From assembly GCF_000685865.1 (NCBI RefSeq), contig NZ_JMKS01000003.1, forward strand, positions 744,001 to 808,000: a stretch of 64,000 nt of DNA, written 5' to 3'. Under the pieces are notes generated by a model that ran no database searches, was not told where the DNA came from, and saw only the letters and a program-made list of their open reading frames with translations. How positions within the stretch are numbered: the first letter of the stretch is position 1; each line of letters begins with the position of its first letter. This stretch comes from Exiguobacterium antarcticum DSM 14480 (GTDB lineage Bacteria > Bacillota > Bacilli > Exiguobacteriales > Exiguobacteriaceae). This document shows positions 43,623-52,086 of the stretch, piece after piece. The position numbers and the translations under genes were made by a program.

Positions 43623-44504
43623 ATGCCCGCGACTGAACAGGCCAAACGACACCGCCGTTCGACCAAATGGCAACTCGTGCGTCGCCTGTTGCTATTGACG
43701 ATCGGTGCCGTGATTTTTGCAATCGGACTAAAAGGATTCCTTGTTCCAAACAGCATCATCGATGGTGGCATCGTTGGGATTTCGATCATTGCCTCCAAAC
43801 TGACGGATACGACGCTTGCCTTATGGTTGTTCTTCCTCAATATTCCGTTCATCTTCTTTGGCTACAAACAAATCGGAAAAACGTTTGCTTTATCGACACT
43901 CTATGCCATCTCGATCATGGCAATTGCGACGAAACTGCTCGAAGACATCGGACCGATGACACGCGTCGATCTACTCGCTACTGTGTTTGGTGGATTGATT
44001 CTTGGGATTGGGGTCGGAATTGTCATTCGGGCCAGCGGTTCGCTCGACGGAACCGAAATTTTAGCCGTCTCGTTTAGCCGCTCGACACCTTTTTCTGTTG
44101 GTGAGATCGTCATGTTCTTTAACGTCTTCATCTTAGGTGCTGCCGGTTTCGTCTTTGGCTGGGACCGGGCGATGTATTCGCTGATTACGTATTTCATCGC
44201 GTTTAAGACGATTGATGTCGTCATCGATGGACTGGATCAGTCCAAAAGTGTCTGGATCATTTCTGAAAACCACGAAGAGATTGGTCTAGCCATCATGGAC
44301 CGGCTTGGTCGGACGATGACCTACTTAAATGGAGAAGGGGCGTTTTCCGGTGATGACAAAAAAATCATCTTTTGTGTCATCAGTCGTCTGGAAGAAACGA
44401 AATTAAAAGAAATCGTCCGTGATTTTGACGAAGAAGCCTTCATCGCCATCGGGAATATTCACGATGTCCATGGTGGACGCTTCAAGAAAAAAGACATCCA
44501 TTAA
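43623..44504 (+). CDS. YitT family membrane protein, second paralogue
   Basis: 293 aa from the ATG at 43623 (AAGGAGGAGTTCG ahead). A basic N-terminus (AKRHRRSTKWQLVRR) and five to six transmembrane segments include the family motif LVPNSIIDGGIVGISII. A DUF2179 domain (VWIISENHEEIGLAIM ... RLGRTMTYLNGEGAFSGDD) closes the protein. Related to YvjA at 12370-13239 but with a longer basic start. Function unknown. Confidence 0.88.
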   Translation: MPATEQAKRHRRSTKWQLVRRLLLLTIGAVIFAIGLKGFLVPNSIIDGGIVGISIIASKLTDTTLALWLFFLNIPFIFFGYKQIGKTFALSTLYAISIMAIATKLLEDIGPMTRVDLLATVFGGLILGIGVGIVIRASGSLDGTEILAVSFSRSTPFSVGEIVMFFNVFILGAAGFVFGWDRAMYSLITYFIAFKTIDVVIDGLDQSKSVWIISENHEEIGLAIMDRLGRTMTYLNGEGAFSGDDKKIIFCVISRLEETKLKEIVRDFDEEAFIAIGNIHDVHGGRFKKKDIH

Positions 44505-44542
44505 AACAATCGATTTAATCAGAATAGAGAGGGAGGATCGCC

Positions 44543-45445
44543 GTGTCGTTGTTGAAAAAACACCGTAAGAAACTGATTGCCGGACTGATCGTATTGATCG
44601 TCCTGATTTTGATTGCGATCGTCGGGATTTCCGCTTACGTCGGTTCTTCGTTGACGGAGCCGACTCGGGAACCACTGACGACCAATCCGAAAAAAGCAGA
44701 AGGTCTTGCTTACGAGAAGATTTCCTTTCGGTCCGTCAAAGACCGGACGCGCTTGTCCGGTTGGTGGATTCCAAGCGAGGACGCCAAGCTGACGATCGTC
44801 TTCGCCCACGGGTACGGGAAAAATCGGGAACAAAATGATTTACCGGTTTTACCACTGTTTAAAAAATTTCATGAAGCCGGCTATAATGTGCTAACGTTTG
44901 ATTTCCGGGGATCCGGTGAATCCGAAGGAAAACGTGTCACGGTCGGTGCAAAAGAACAGGATGATTTGTTGACTGCCGTCAACTATGCGAAATCACGGGC
45001 ATCCGAACCGGTTGTCCTGTACGGGATCTCCATGGGGGCTGCGACTTCTCTTGTCACGGCACCAAAAGCGGACGTTGCAGGGGTCATCGCCGACAGTCCG
45101 TTCAGCGACCTCAAAAATTATCTCGAGACGAATCTGCCGGTTTGGAGCGGACTCCCGAACTTCCCGTTCACACCAATCATCTTGCAGGTGACACCACCAT
45201 TGACCGGACTGAATCCGGAACGGGTCCAACCGCTTGAGGCGATTCGCCGAATCGAGTATCCGATCCTCATGATTCATGGGAAGGACGACGATGCGATTCC
45301 GGTGACGGAAAGCATGCGCCTCCAAAAAGCAGCACCCCGGTCTGAGTTGTACGTCACGGAAAACGGCGGACATGTCCAGTCCTACAAACATGACCGAGCG
45401 GCATATGAAGACAAAGTCTTATCATACCTCGAAGATATTCGTTAA
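44543..45445 (+). CDS. Membrane-anchored alpha/beta hydrolase
   Basis: 300 aa, GTG start with GGGAGGATCGCC upstream. One N-terminal transmembrane anchor (LIAGLIVLIVLILIAIVG), then an alpha/beta hydrolase fold. Oxyanion strand is VFAHGYGKN, nucleophile elbow YGISMGA (GxSxG), acid Asp in HGKDDDAIP, and catalytic His in ENGGHVQSY. Similar to the YqkD/BEM46 type of extracytoplasmic hydrolase. Substrate unknown. Confidence 0.9.
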   Translation: MSLLKKHRKKLIAGLIVLIVLILIAIVGISAYVGSSLTEPTREPLTTNPKKAEGLAYEKISFRSVKDRTRLSGWWIPSEDAKLTIVFAHGYGKNREQNDLPVLPLFKKFHEAGYNVLTFDFRGSGESEGKRVTVGAKEQDDLLTAVNYAKSRASEPVVLYGISMGAATSLVTAPKADVAGVIADSPFSDLKNYLETNLPVWSGLPNFPFTPIILQVTPPLTGLNPERVQPLEAIRRIEYPILMIHGKDDDAIPVTESMRLQKAAPRSELYVTENGGHVQSYKHDRAAYEDKVLSYLEDIR

Positions 45446-45452
45446 CCACAAA

Positions 45453-45492
45453 AACGGAGACCCTGTTCCTAGGAACGAGGCCTCCGTTTGTC
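45453..45492. terminator. Hairpin between convergent genes
   Basis: AAACGGAG(ACC) and (GGC)CTCCGTTT arms with an inner TTCCTAGGAA palindrome. T runs are short in both directions. Confidence 0.6.
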
Positions 45493-45499
45493 GATTCAC

Positions 45500-46324
45500 T
45501 TATCGTTTTAAAACCGCACTTCCGACAATCTTCAAGACTTCCGGTCGACTGAGTTTTTCTTTTCCGCGTGCGAGCGCATCGAGCGTCCCGTGCGCAAGAG
45601 CCAGCGGAATCTTACAGAACTCATAAATCGTCGTCTGTTTCGGAATCGATGCCAGATACGCATCCGCTTCCGCTAAGTTCTCGCGTGCATAATCAAACAT
45701 CGTTTCCGTCGTCCAGCCCGGTGGGAAATAACCGACTCCGCGTTCGGCATCTTCTTGTTGATTCCGTAGGATGTTGACAGCCTGCAAACCGCGTCCAAAC
45801 CCAATCGCCTGCTGTTTATCGGTCACGATACCGGCTTTCCAATACCAGATATCCGACAACATGACACCGACGAGTCCCGCCACGTAATACGTATATTCGT
45901 CCAAGTCAGCAGCTGTTTTGACCGTCCAGTCGCGTTCCGCCCAAACCGCCATCCCTTCTGCCATCTCAGCCGTCGATTCCAGTACTTTCGACCGAATGCC
46001 GACTGGGCAGTACGCAATCCATTCCGGAAGACGACGCGTCACTTCCGGTAACTGATTGGCATACGGGGCAATCAGCGTCCGGTATGTTTCATCCGAAAAG
46101 GTTCCCCGCATCAGTAGGGCCGTCTCGCGCAACAGGGTTGTTTTGATGTCTGTCGACAACTCTTCGTGATCCTCGATCTCGTCGATTGCCCGCATACATA
46201 AATAAGCAGCGCCGACTGCTTCCTGTAATTCCTGTGATAGACGGCTGATCGGTATATAAAAGGTCCGGCTCGTCGCTTTTAGTACACGATTCGCCTCTTT
46301 CTTCAGCTGCTTCGTCTCATTCAT
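45500..46324 (-). CDS. Squalene/phytoene synthase family protein
   Basis: 274 aa, all-helical trans-prenyl synthase fold. The first Asp-rich motif is AIDEIEDHEE near residue 50. The second is ILRNQQEDAERG near 190, preceded by GFGRGLQAVN. The helix SRTFYIPISRL near residue 20 also fits. Members condense two prenyl diphosphates head to head, for carotenoids or hopanoids. The second motif has Asn (RNQQED) where RD-x-x-ED is usual, so activity is not certain. No desaturase or other carotenoid gene lies beside it. ATG at 46324. Confidence 0.85.
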   Translation of the reverse strand: MNETKQLKKEANRVLKATSRTFYIPISRLSQELQEAVGAAYLCMRAIDEIEDHEELSTDIKTTLLRETALLMRGTFSDETYRTLIAPYANQLPEVTRRLPEWIAYCPVGIRSKVLESTAEMAEGMAVWAERDWTVKTAADLDEYTYYVAGLVGVMLSDIWYWKAGIVTDKQQAIGFGRGLQAVNILRNQQEDAERGVGYFPPGWTTETMFDYARENLAEADAYLASIPKQTTIYEFCKIPLALAHGTLDALARGKEKLSRPEVLKIVGSAVLKR

Positions 46325-46414
46325 CCCACTACACTCCCTCTTTAGTCAAAAAGGTTTCTTTTCTCTACATTACTATACACGATTCAAAAGAAATGAGCAT
46401 TTTTTTCGTGAGAT

Positions 46415-46456
46415 GAAAAAACTTCTTCTGCTAGGAATTAGCAAAAGAAGCCTCGA
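46415..46456 (-). terminator. Terminator of the fliW-csrA operon
   Basis: CTTCTTTTGCTA-ATTC-CTAGCAGAAGAAG hairpin then TTTTTTC on the minus strand. Confidence 0.87.
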
Positions 46457-46684
46457 TTATGTATCCGTCCGCTGTTTCAACAATTGACTCATCAAACCGG
46501 TACTTTGCGACGCTTCCGCATTTTCGTCCTGAATCGCCAGATAGATCTCTTTCCGGTGAATATCGATTTGTCGTGGGGCATTGATCCCCAGTTTGACTTG
46601 ATCGCCTTCAATCGCAAGAATCGTCAACTCGATATCGTCACCGATTTGAATCGCTTCTCCTGCTTTTCGTTTTAAAACGAGCAT
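46457..46684 (-). CDS. csrA: Carbon storage regulator CsrA
   Basis: 75 aa with the canonical [18 protein letters not shown] start and [19 protein letters not shown]. It is an RNA-binding dimer that blocks hag translation in B. subtilis. The ATG overlaps the fliW stop (ATGA). The C-terminal tail ([18 protein letters not shown]) is the extension with which FliW interacts in Bacillales. Confidence 0.97.
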   Translation of the reverse strand: MLVLKRKAGEAIQIGDDIELTILAIEGDQVKLGINAPRQIDIHRKEIYLAIQDENAEASQSTGLMSQLLKQRTDT

Positions 46685-47124
46685 CAGCGGCCACCTACTT
46701 CGGTCAAACTGCCAATCATCCGTCGGTTCGCATACGTTTCGTCGAGGATGATTTGTTTCGCTTGACGACGTTTCGTCTCCATGACGAACGGTGCGCGCAA
46801 GTTTGTCGTCGATTCTTGGAAGGGTTCCCGTAAGGTCACGGTCGTATAGACAGCGACTTGTGCGGTTTCCTGAATACCAAGTTGTTCCTTGGCAGACTCC
46901 GGCAATTCAAACACATAGTCCGGATCAATCCAAAACGGATTCGTCACGACGAACGCACATTCCTCCTGATCAATCGATTGAAACGACCAAAAGGGAATCC
47001 CTTCTCCAAACGGTAACAGGATAAAACGGCGGGCATCTGGAAAGCCCGGTACTTCCGAAGCAAAGGTGATGATTTCACTTTCTTCTACTTGAACCGTACC
47101 AAAAAAGTCAGTATTGATTTGCAT
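46684..47124 (-). CDS. fliW: Flagellar assembly factor FliW
   Basis: 146 aa from the ATG at 47124 (AAGGATAATCAT ahead); 6 more in-frame codons upstream are unlikely. The sequence starts [20 protein letters not shown] and contains [12 protein letters not shown] and [20 protein letters not shown]. FliW binds CsrA to relieve repression of hag and is displaced by cytoplasmic Hag, closing a feedback loop. Coupled to csrA. Confidence 0.96.
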   Translation of the reverse strand: MQINTDFFGTVQVEESEIITFASEVPGFPDARRFILLPFGEGIPFWSFQSIDQEECAFVVTNPFWIDPDYVFELPESAKEQLGIQETAQVAVYTTVTLREPFQESTTNLRAPFVMETKRRQAKQIILDETYANRRMIGSLTEVGGR

Positions 47125-47128
47125 ATGA

Positions 47129-47707
47129 TTATCCTTCCCCATCGAACATGCCGCCGACCGGCCACATATCCAGTTGATTTTGTTCCCGTAGATAAATTTC
47201 GACCGTACCTTCCGTCACATTCAACTCCGGTCGATTGACCTGGACCTCAATCCGCGGTTTCTCAGCCGTATAGTTGAGTTGTACTTCTGCCGGCGTGTAA
47301 TTGATTTTGACCCGATCGAGACTACGTGGTGAGAAACCAAGTGTCGTCACTTCAGCAGGCGGCGTGTCCCGCGATTTTGCGACGCGGGCTACCGCATTTC
47401 CCCCTTGCTCGATTCGCATCAATTGATCGCCTTCCGCTGCTGCCCGACTAACTGCCTGTTGCCCCATCTGACGACCATATTCCGCATAACGCTGGACGGA
47501 CTCGAACGCCGGAAGTCGTCCCGTTTCAATCATCGCTTGGGTCGAGTCGATTTCGAGACGTGCTGCGACGGTCTCGATCGACAGATTCCCTTTTGGTTGT
47601 TCGATCGATAACGACGCCGGTGCCTGATGTTGCTCAAGCGTGGCCCGGGTCGCATTGATTCCAATCTTCGCTGACGTTTGACGCATCTCAAGATGTGGCA
47701 GATTCAC
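47129..47707 (-). CDS. yviE: YviE (DUF6470) flagellar-operon protein
   Basis: 192 aa. The start LPHLEMRQTSAKIGINATRA and repeated amphipathic strands (IEQPKGNLSIET, LEIDSTQAMIETGR) match the YviE family found between flgL and fliW in Bacillales. Function is not established. Ribosome site AAGGGAATGACGG. Confidence 0.88.
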   Translation of the reverse strand: MNLPHLEMRQTSAKIGINATRATLEQHQAPASLSIEQPKGNLSIETVAARLEIDSTQAMIETGRLPAFESVQRYAEYGRQMGQQAVSRAAAEGDQLMRIEQGGNAVARVAKSRDTPPAEVTTLGFSPRSLDRVKINYTPAEVQLNYTAEKPRIEVQVNRPELNVTEGTVEIYLREQNQLDMWPVGGMFDGEG

Positions 47708-47724
47708 CGTCCGTCATTCCCTTC

Positions 47725-48684
47725 TTAACGTAAGAAATCAAGCAAGGTCGGCTGAATGATCCGCGCCCCCGCACTGAGTGCCGCACGGTGTAACGTTTCA
47801 TACGACTTCAGTTCCATGATGACTTTTTCGGCTTCGATGTCTTCGTTATCCGACATGACCGATTTTGCGATAATTTCTTGATCCTCCAGACGCGACGCAT
47901 TCAGTTCGAGGCGGTTGACCCGCGCCCCGAGATCAGCTCGCGTTTCGACCGTCTGATTGAGCATACTATCCAAATCTTTTAACATGCCTGATAATTCGGC
48001 TCCATTATTTGAACTATCGACGGCCCCTGCGTCTGAAACCCCACCAAGCGCATCGTATAATTTTTTGAGCGTCGTAAACGTCTCCGGACTAAAGACATTC
48101 GTCGGTGAAACGTTGACTTGGACTTCAATTCCGGAAGAAATTTCATAGCGGATGACTTCATTTTCTTTTTCAGTTGGATCACCGTCCGTAAAAACGGTAT
48201 CAACCGCCTTACCTGGTGTTGTTAAATAGTCTTTCAGACCTTCCATCGAAATGAACGGCTGATCGGTCTTTGTTCCATTAAAAATGGCTTTTTCATTATA
48301 TTTCGTGTTCGCCAGTGTCCCGATATGTTCAATCAACTGACCCACTTCGCTTTGGATTGCTTTTCGTTGCGTGGCATCATACGTATCCGTCGCAGCTTGT
48401 GTCGTCAATTCACGGACCCGGCTCATGGCGGATGTCACTTCGTTCAGTGCCGAGTCCGTCAAGTCCATCCAACCTGTCGCTTCATTGACATTTTTTTTGA
48501 ACTGTTCGACTTCACGCACTTCTGTCCGGTAACGTATCCCTTGCATCGCGACGACCGGATCTTCAGATGGGCGCTGAATCTTTTTTCCACTGATCAATTG
48601 TTCCTGCATCGCACTCAGTTTTTGATAACTGGCTGAGAGATGTCCGATATTTGTTTTCGTCAGCATCGTTTGTGTTACGCGCAT
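47725..48684 (-). CDS. flgL: Hook-filament junction protein FlgL (HAP3)
   Basis: 319 aa. The flagellin-like N-terminus MRVTQTMLTKTNIGHLSASY ... LISGKKIQRPSEDPVVA and C-terminal VIMELKSYETLHRAALSAGA (ending LLDFLR) are diagnostic. It links FlgK to the filament. 7 bases separate it from flgK. Confidence 0.96.
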   Translation of the reverse strand: MRVTQTMLTKTNIGHLSASYQKLSAMQEQLISGKKIQRPSEDPVVAMQGIRYRTEVREVEQFKKNVNEATGWMDLTDSALNEVTSAMSRVRELTTQAATDTYDATQRKAIQSEVGQLIEHIGTLANTKYNEKAIFNGTKTDQPFISMEGLKDYLTTPGKAVDTVFTDGDPTEKENEVIRYEISSGIEVQVNVSPTNVFSPETFTTLKKLYDALGGVSDAGAVDSSNNGAELSGMLKDLDSMLNQTVETRADLGARVNRLELNASRLEDQEIIAKSVMSDNEDIEAEKVIMELKSYETLHRAALSAGARIIQPTLLDFLR

Positions 48685-48691
48685 TTAGTCA

Positions 48692-50221
48692 TCACCGTCC
48701 TACGATTCCCATACCATTGATGATTTTATCAAGCATCTCATCAACCGTAGTAATATTACGCGCTGCCGCGTTGTATGCATGTTGGTACTGAATCATCATC
48801 GTCATTTCTTCATCAATCGAAACAGCCGAAACCGACATACGGCGCTGTTCCGCACTTTCCATCAAGACGGCAGAACTCTGACCGAGCCGAGCGACCTGAT
48901 CCGTTGCGACTGCCATGTCTCCAATGACATTTTGATAAAACGAACCAACTGTCGTCGTCGTATCGGATCGTTCAAAACGAATGCTTGTTGTCTTCATGTT
49001 GGCCAGCTTCAAGGCACCGGCACTATCACCGATGTTCCCGTCCGTCGAGGTAGCAATGTTATCCAGACTCTTTTTAATGTCTGCTCCAAGCGTAATCGAC
49101 TTCGCCGTAATTGCTTCCCCGTTGGAAGAAACAAAAAATTCATTTGTGCCATTTGTCGTATCTTTTTTTACGTTCGTCGCATGCGCTTCGTTGAATGCAG
49201 TCGCAAACGTCGTCGCCATCTCATCGAGGTGTCCTTGCATGTTGACGTACTCACCGGTTGCTTGACCATCCTCCACGTGTCCATACATCTCAATCAGACC
49301 AATTAATCGACCTGATGAAAAACCGCCGGCTGTGTCAAATGACATCGTTTGTGAATCCGTTTTGAATCCTGTATAGAGGCCATTGTCATCTGTTGTAAAG
49401 GTCAACGTCCCAGCTTTTGGCAGATCCGAATCCACTGCAAGCAACTTATCACCATTCGGTAATTTGATTCGAACATCGATCCGACCTTCTGCCGTTTTAA
49501 CCGTATTCCCAAGTGTCCCTTGCTGAATCGCATCACCGTCGACTGATACTTTTTCAAAATCGACGTACTCTGCGAGTTCATCGAAATAACGGTCTCGTTC
49601 ATCATAAAGTGCATTTGGTAACACACCAAGCGGTTCGACCGTATGGATTTCCGCATTGATATTATGAATCTTTTTGAACAGATCATTTACTTTTTTGGTC
49701 GAGACCTCAATCTCACTTTTCAAGTCACCTTGTACTTGATTGAGTGCCTTCGCCATATAATTAAACGTTTGTGTCAACGTCTCGGCTTTTTGACGGACGA
49801 CACTCCGGGCACCTGAATCTTGGGGATTCGTTGATAAGGTCTGAAGGGATTCCCAAAACCCATCAAAGGCTTTGGACAAGCCGGTATCGGATGGTTCATT
49901 GATGACGTCTTCCATCCGACCGAATGCGGCCTCTTTTGTACCATAGTAAGATGTCTTCGTCGCCTCGTCCCGGTATTGTTTATCGAGCATGACATCACGG
50001 ACACGTTCGAGGAGTTCACCTTTCACACCGGTCCCGATTTGTCCCATCTTTCCTGTCCCGATGGCCATCGACAGTTGTTCTGTTGTCGCCATGACAAGAC
50101 GTTGCCGTGAAAATCCGACGGTTCCTGCATTGGCGATATTGTTTCCGGTTGACTGAAGTGCCCACTGATTGGTCGTCAGCGCACGCCGGCCTGTTTCAAG
50201 CCCCATGAATGTTGATCCCAT
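48692..50221 (-). CDS. flgK: Hook-filament junction protein FlgK (HAP1)
   Basis: 509 aa. The N-terminus is STFMGLETGRRALTTNQWAL ... NAGTVGFSRQ and the C-terminus is SIDEEMTMMIQYQHAYNAAA ... LDKIINGMG. It sits between the hook and FlgL. 12 bases follow flgN. GGGGGAAACAAC precedes the ATG. Confidence 0.97.
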   Translation of the reverse strand: MGSTFMGLETGRRALTTNQWALQSTGNNIANAGTVGFSRQRLVMATTEQLSMAIGTGKMGQIGTGVKGELLERVRDVMLDKQYRDEATKTSYYGTKEAAFGRMEDVINEPSDTGLSKAFDGFWESLQTLSTNPQDSGARSVVRQKAETLTQTFNYMAKALNQVQGDLKSEIEVSTKKVNDLFKKIHNINAEIHTVEPLGVLPNALYDERDRYFDELAEYVDFEKVSVDGDAIQQGTLGNTVKTAEGRIDVRIKLPNGDKLLAVDSDLPKAGTLTFTTDDNGLYTGFKTDSQTMSFDTAGGFSSGRLIGLIEMYGHVEDGQATGEYVNMQGHLDEMATTFATAFNEAHATNVKKDTTNGTNEFFVSSNGEAITAKSITLGADIKKSLDNIATSTDGNIGDSAGALKLANMKTTSIRFERSDTTTTVGSFYQNVIGDMAVATDQVARLGQSSAVLMESAEQRRMSVSAVSIDEEMTMMIQYQHAYNAAARNITTVDEMLDKIINGMGIVGR

Positions 50222-50233
50222 GTTGTTTCCCCC

Positions 50234-50641
50234 TTAGGCATTTCGATTGAAGTGTGCGCGATCCAGCGCGGATTGACCGTATGTAAAATCATCGGCTTCC
50301 GGTATCAACAGTTCAAGATGCCAGTTGAGATACTGAAGCGATTGTTCGAGCAGGTCGGCATTCAGTTCATTAAGTGCCTTCAGTTGACCGATTGCCTGGA
50401 GTAACTGACGCATGGAATCGACATCTGTCGGATGAACCTGTAGCCATTCCGTCATCGTCATCGTCCCCATCTGTTCGATCCGTTGCTGTTCCAACTGTTC
50501 GATGCGTTTCAGATGAACCGGTTCTTCCTTGACGATTTGCGAAAGACGTTGCATGTCGTTTTGAATCAGGACCTGCTTTTTTTCTTCTGCTAGTTTTAAT
50601 AACGGAATGTGTGCTGCTGTCAGCTGATCGATGAGTTCCAT
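50234..50641 (-). CDS. flgN: Flagellar chaperone FlgN
   Basis: 135 aa helical protein (YvyG in B. subtilis). It starts ELIDQLTAAHIPLLKLAEEK with central helices EEPVHLKRIEQLEQQRI and QSLQYLNWHLELL. It chaperones FlgK and FlgL, encoded just downstream. GAGGAGGAATGGACGG gives a good ribosome site. Confidence 0.9.
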   Translation of the reverse strand: MELIDQLTAAHIPLLKLAEEKKQVLIQNDMQRLSQIVKEEPVHLKRIEQLEQQRIEQMGTMTMTEWLQVHPTDVDSMRQLLQAIGQLKALNELNADLLEQSLQYLNWHLELLIPEADDFTYGQSALDRAHFNRNA

Positions 50642-50682
50642 CCGTCCATTCCTCCTCTTCTATTATGTATATGCGTTCATAT

Positions 50683-50723
50683 AAAAAACGACCCGCGCAT
50701 CCGTGCCCCGAGTCGCCTCTACT
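50683..50723 (-). terminator. Internal terminator between flgM and flgN
   Basis: GCGACTCG and CGGGTCGT arms with a 13-base loop, then TTTTTT on the minus strand. It would end most comF-flgM transcripts and decouple them from flgN-flgK. Confidence 0.65.
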
Positions 50724-50739
50724 GTCTGAGTTAACCTTC

Positions 50740-50988
50740 TTACAAGTTCAAGAAACGTTCCGCGATTTTTTTCGCATCCGGTTTATAGGTTCCATCCTGA
50801 ATGGCTTGACGAAGGGATTCGATTTTCTCGGTCCGGGAAGAAGGTGTCTCACTAAAACGCATCCGCGCTTCGCTTGAGATCGTCACTTCATCCGGCCGAT
50901 TCGTACGTGTTGGTTCTGTTCCTTCTACTTTTTGATTTTTTTCGTACGCTTTAGGCATATTCACCCATTTCGTAGAATCAATTCGCAT
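50740..50988 (-). CDS. flgM: Anti-sigma-D factor FlgM
   Basis: 82 aa. It has the N-terminal basic segment, PDEVTISSEARMRFSE (FlgM motif) and a C-terminal helix pair ending KIAERFLNL. It holds sigma-D inactive until the hook is complete. It lies 36 bases downstream of yvyF, as in B. subtilis. Confidence 0.93.
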   Translation of the reverse strand: MRIDSTKWVNMPKAYEKNQKVEGTEPTRTNRPDEVTISSEARMRFSETPSSRTEKIESLRQAIQDGTYKPDAKKIAERFLNL

Positions 50989-51024
50989 GTGAACACCTGC
51001 TTTCTAGACTACAAGATTCTTAAT

Positions 51025-51405
51025 TCAAGTTCGATACGTTCTCGGTTTCGAAGGGGCAGAAGAATCCAGCATCGCTTGGGCGAGGTCACGTCGCAAGGTA
51101 TCACGACATTCGGCACAAATCGTGCCATCACGGGAGGGCTTCCCGCAACTCTCACACATGATCTCCATCTGAGAAATCTCAGAAATCAACAATCGCCCTT
51201 CTTTAATGTACCGGTATACGTTTTCTTTTTTCACACCGATAGTCATCTCAATATCGACAGGTGAGGTTCGGACTTTTCGCCGTTCTCGCAGGAACTCACG
51301 CACCTTCTCAAAATCAGTATGATCTTTTCTGATACAATCCACACAGAGATCAGAAGATTGACGAACAAATAACTTCCCACAAGTTTTGCAGTTTAATACA
51401 TCCAT
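51025..51405 (-). CDS. yvyF: YvyF flagellar-operon zinc-ribbon protein
   Basis: 126 aa from the ATG at 51405 (AGGTG 6 bases ahead). Two zinc-ribbon pairs are present: CKTCGKLF ... CVDC at the start and CESCGKPSRDGTICAEC near residue 85. A helix-turn-helix-like middle lies between them (MTIGVKKENVYRYIKEGRLL). Conserved between comFC and flgM in Bacillales; role unknown. Confidence 0.9.
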   Translation of the reverse strand: MDVLNCKTCGKLFVRQSSDLCVDCIRKDHTDFEKVREFLRERRKVRTSPVDIEMTIGVKKENVYRYIKEGRLLISEISQMEIMCESCGKPSRDGTICAECRDTLRRDLAQAMLDSSAPSKPRTYRT

Positions 51406-51447
51406 TTCCTTCACCTCATATTGAATATCGGCAGGAAGGAGACTTTT

Positions 51448-52086
51448 TTAAACACTTCGAAATAAAGTTACGGCAGAAATTTCTTTCGCTCCGGCTTCAC
51501 GCAGTCGAGAAGCGGCTTGGCGTAAGGTGATTCCTGTCGTGTACACATCATCCACAAGCAGAATGTTTTTTCCGCCAACCGGTTGAATGACGTGAAACGG
51601 GTTCGTCCGCTCGTACCGTTGTCGTCTCGATAAGTGGCTGAGCGCAACACCGTCCGTTCGCTCCAATGCCAGATGGACGCGTCCCCGCAACATCCGGGCA
51701 ATCCATTCGGCTTGATTAAAACGACGTTCTGCCAACCGCTCCGGGCTTAACGGAATCGGAACGATCCAGTCCTGTTTGACTTTTACCTTCTTCAGCTCTG
51801 TTTTAAACACTTCGAGCAAAGCGGTGTCTCCGAGAAACTTATACTGTTTCATAAATGCCTTGGCCTGCGGATGATAGAGAAACAAGGGATGTGTGACCAG
51901 TGTTTGTCCCTGCTTTCGCCACTGCTGACAGTCCGCACAGAGCGCGTGTCCCGGTTTTCCACAGTCTGCGCATTCCCCTCTTTTTACAAATTCTATTTTA
52001 CAGGTTGGACACAGGGTTTGCCTAGTCCAGACGTTCGACAACGACCAACTTGGTAAAAATGCCTGTCCGCAAAGTCTGCACTTCAT
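51448..52086 (-). CDS. comFC: ComFC phosphoribosyltransferase-like competence protein
   Basis: 212 aa. N-terminal zinc fingers (CRLCGQAF, CPTC, CADCGKPGHALCADC) are followed by a type I phosphoribosyltransferase fold whose PRPP loop is ILLVDDVYTTGITL. It aids import or processing of single-stranded DNA with ComFA and DprA. It overlaps comFA by 4 bases. comFB, which separates the two in B. subtilis, is absent. Confidence 0.94.
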   Translation of the reverse strand: MKCRLCGQAFLPSWSLSNVWTRQTLCPTCKIEFVKRGECADCGKPGHALCADCQQWRKQGQTLVTHPLFLYHPQAKAFMKQYKFLGDTALLEVFKTELKKVKVKQDWIVPIPLSPERLAERRFNQAEWIARMLRGRVHLALERTDGVALSHLSRRQRYERTNPFHVIQPVGGKNILLVDDVYTTGITLRQAASRLREAGAKEISAVTLFRSV

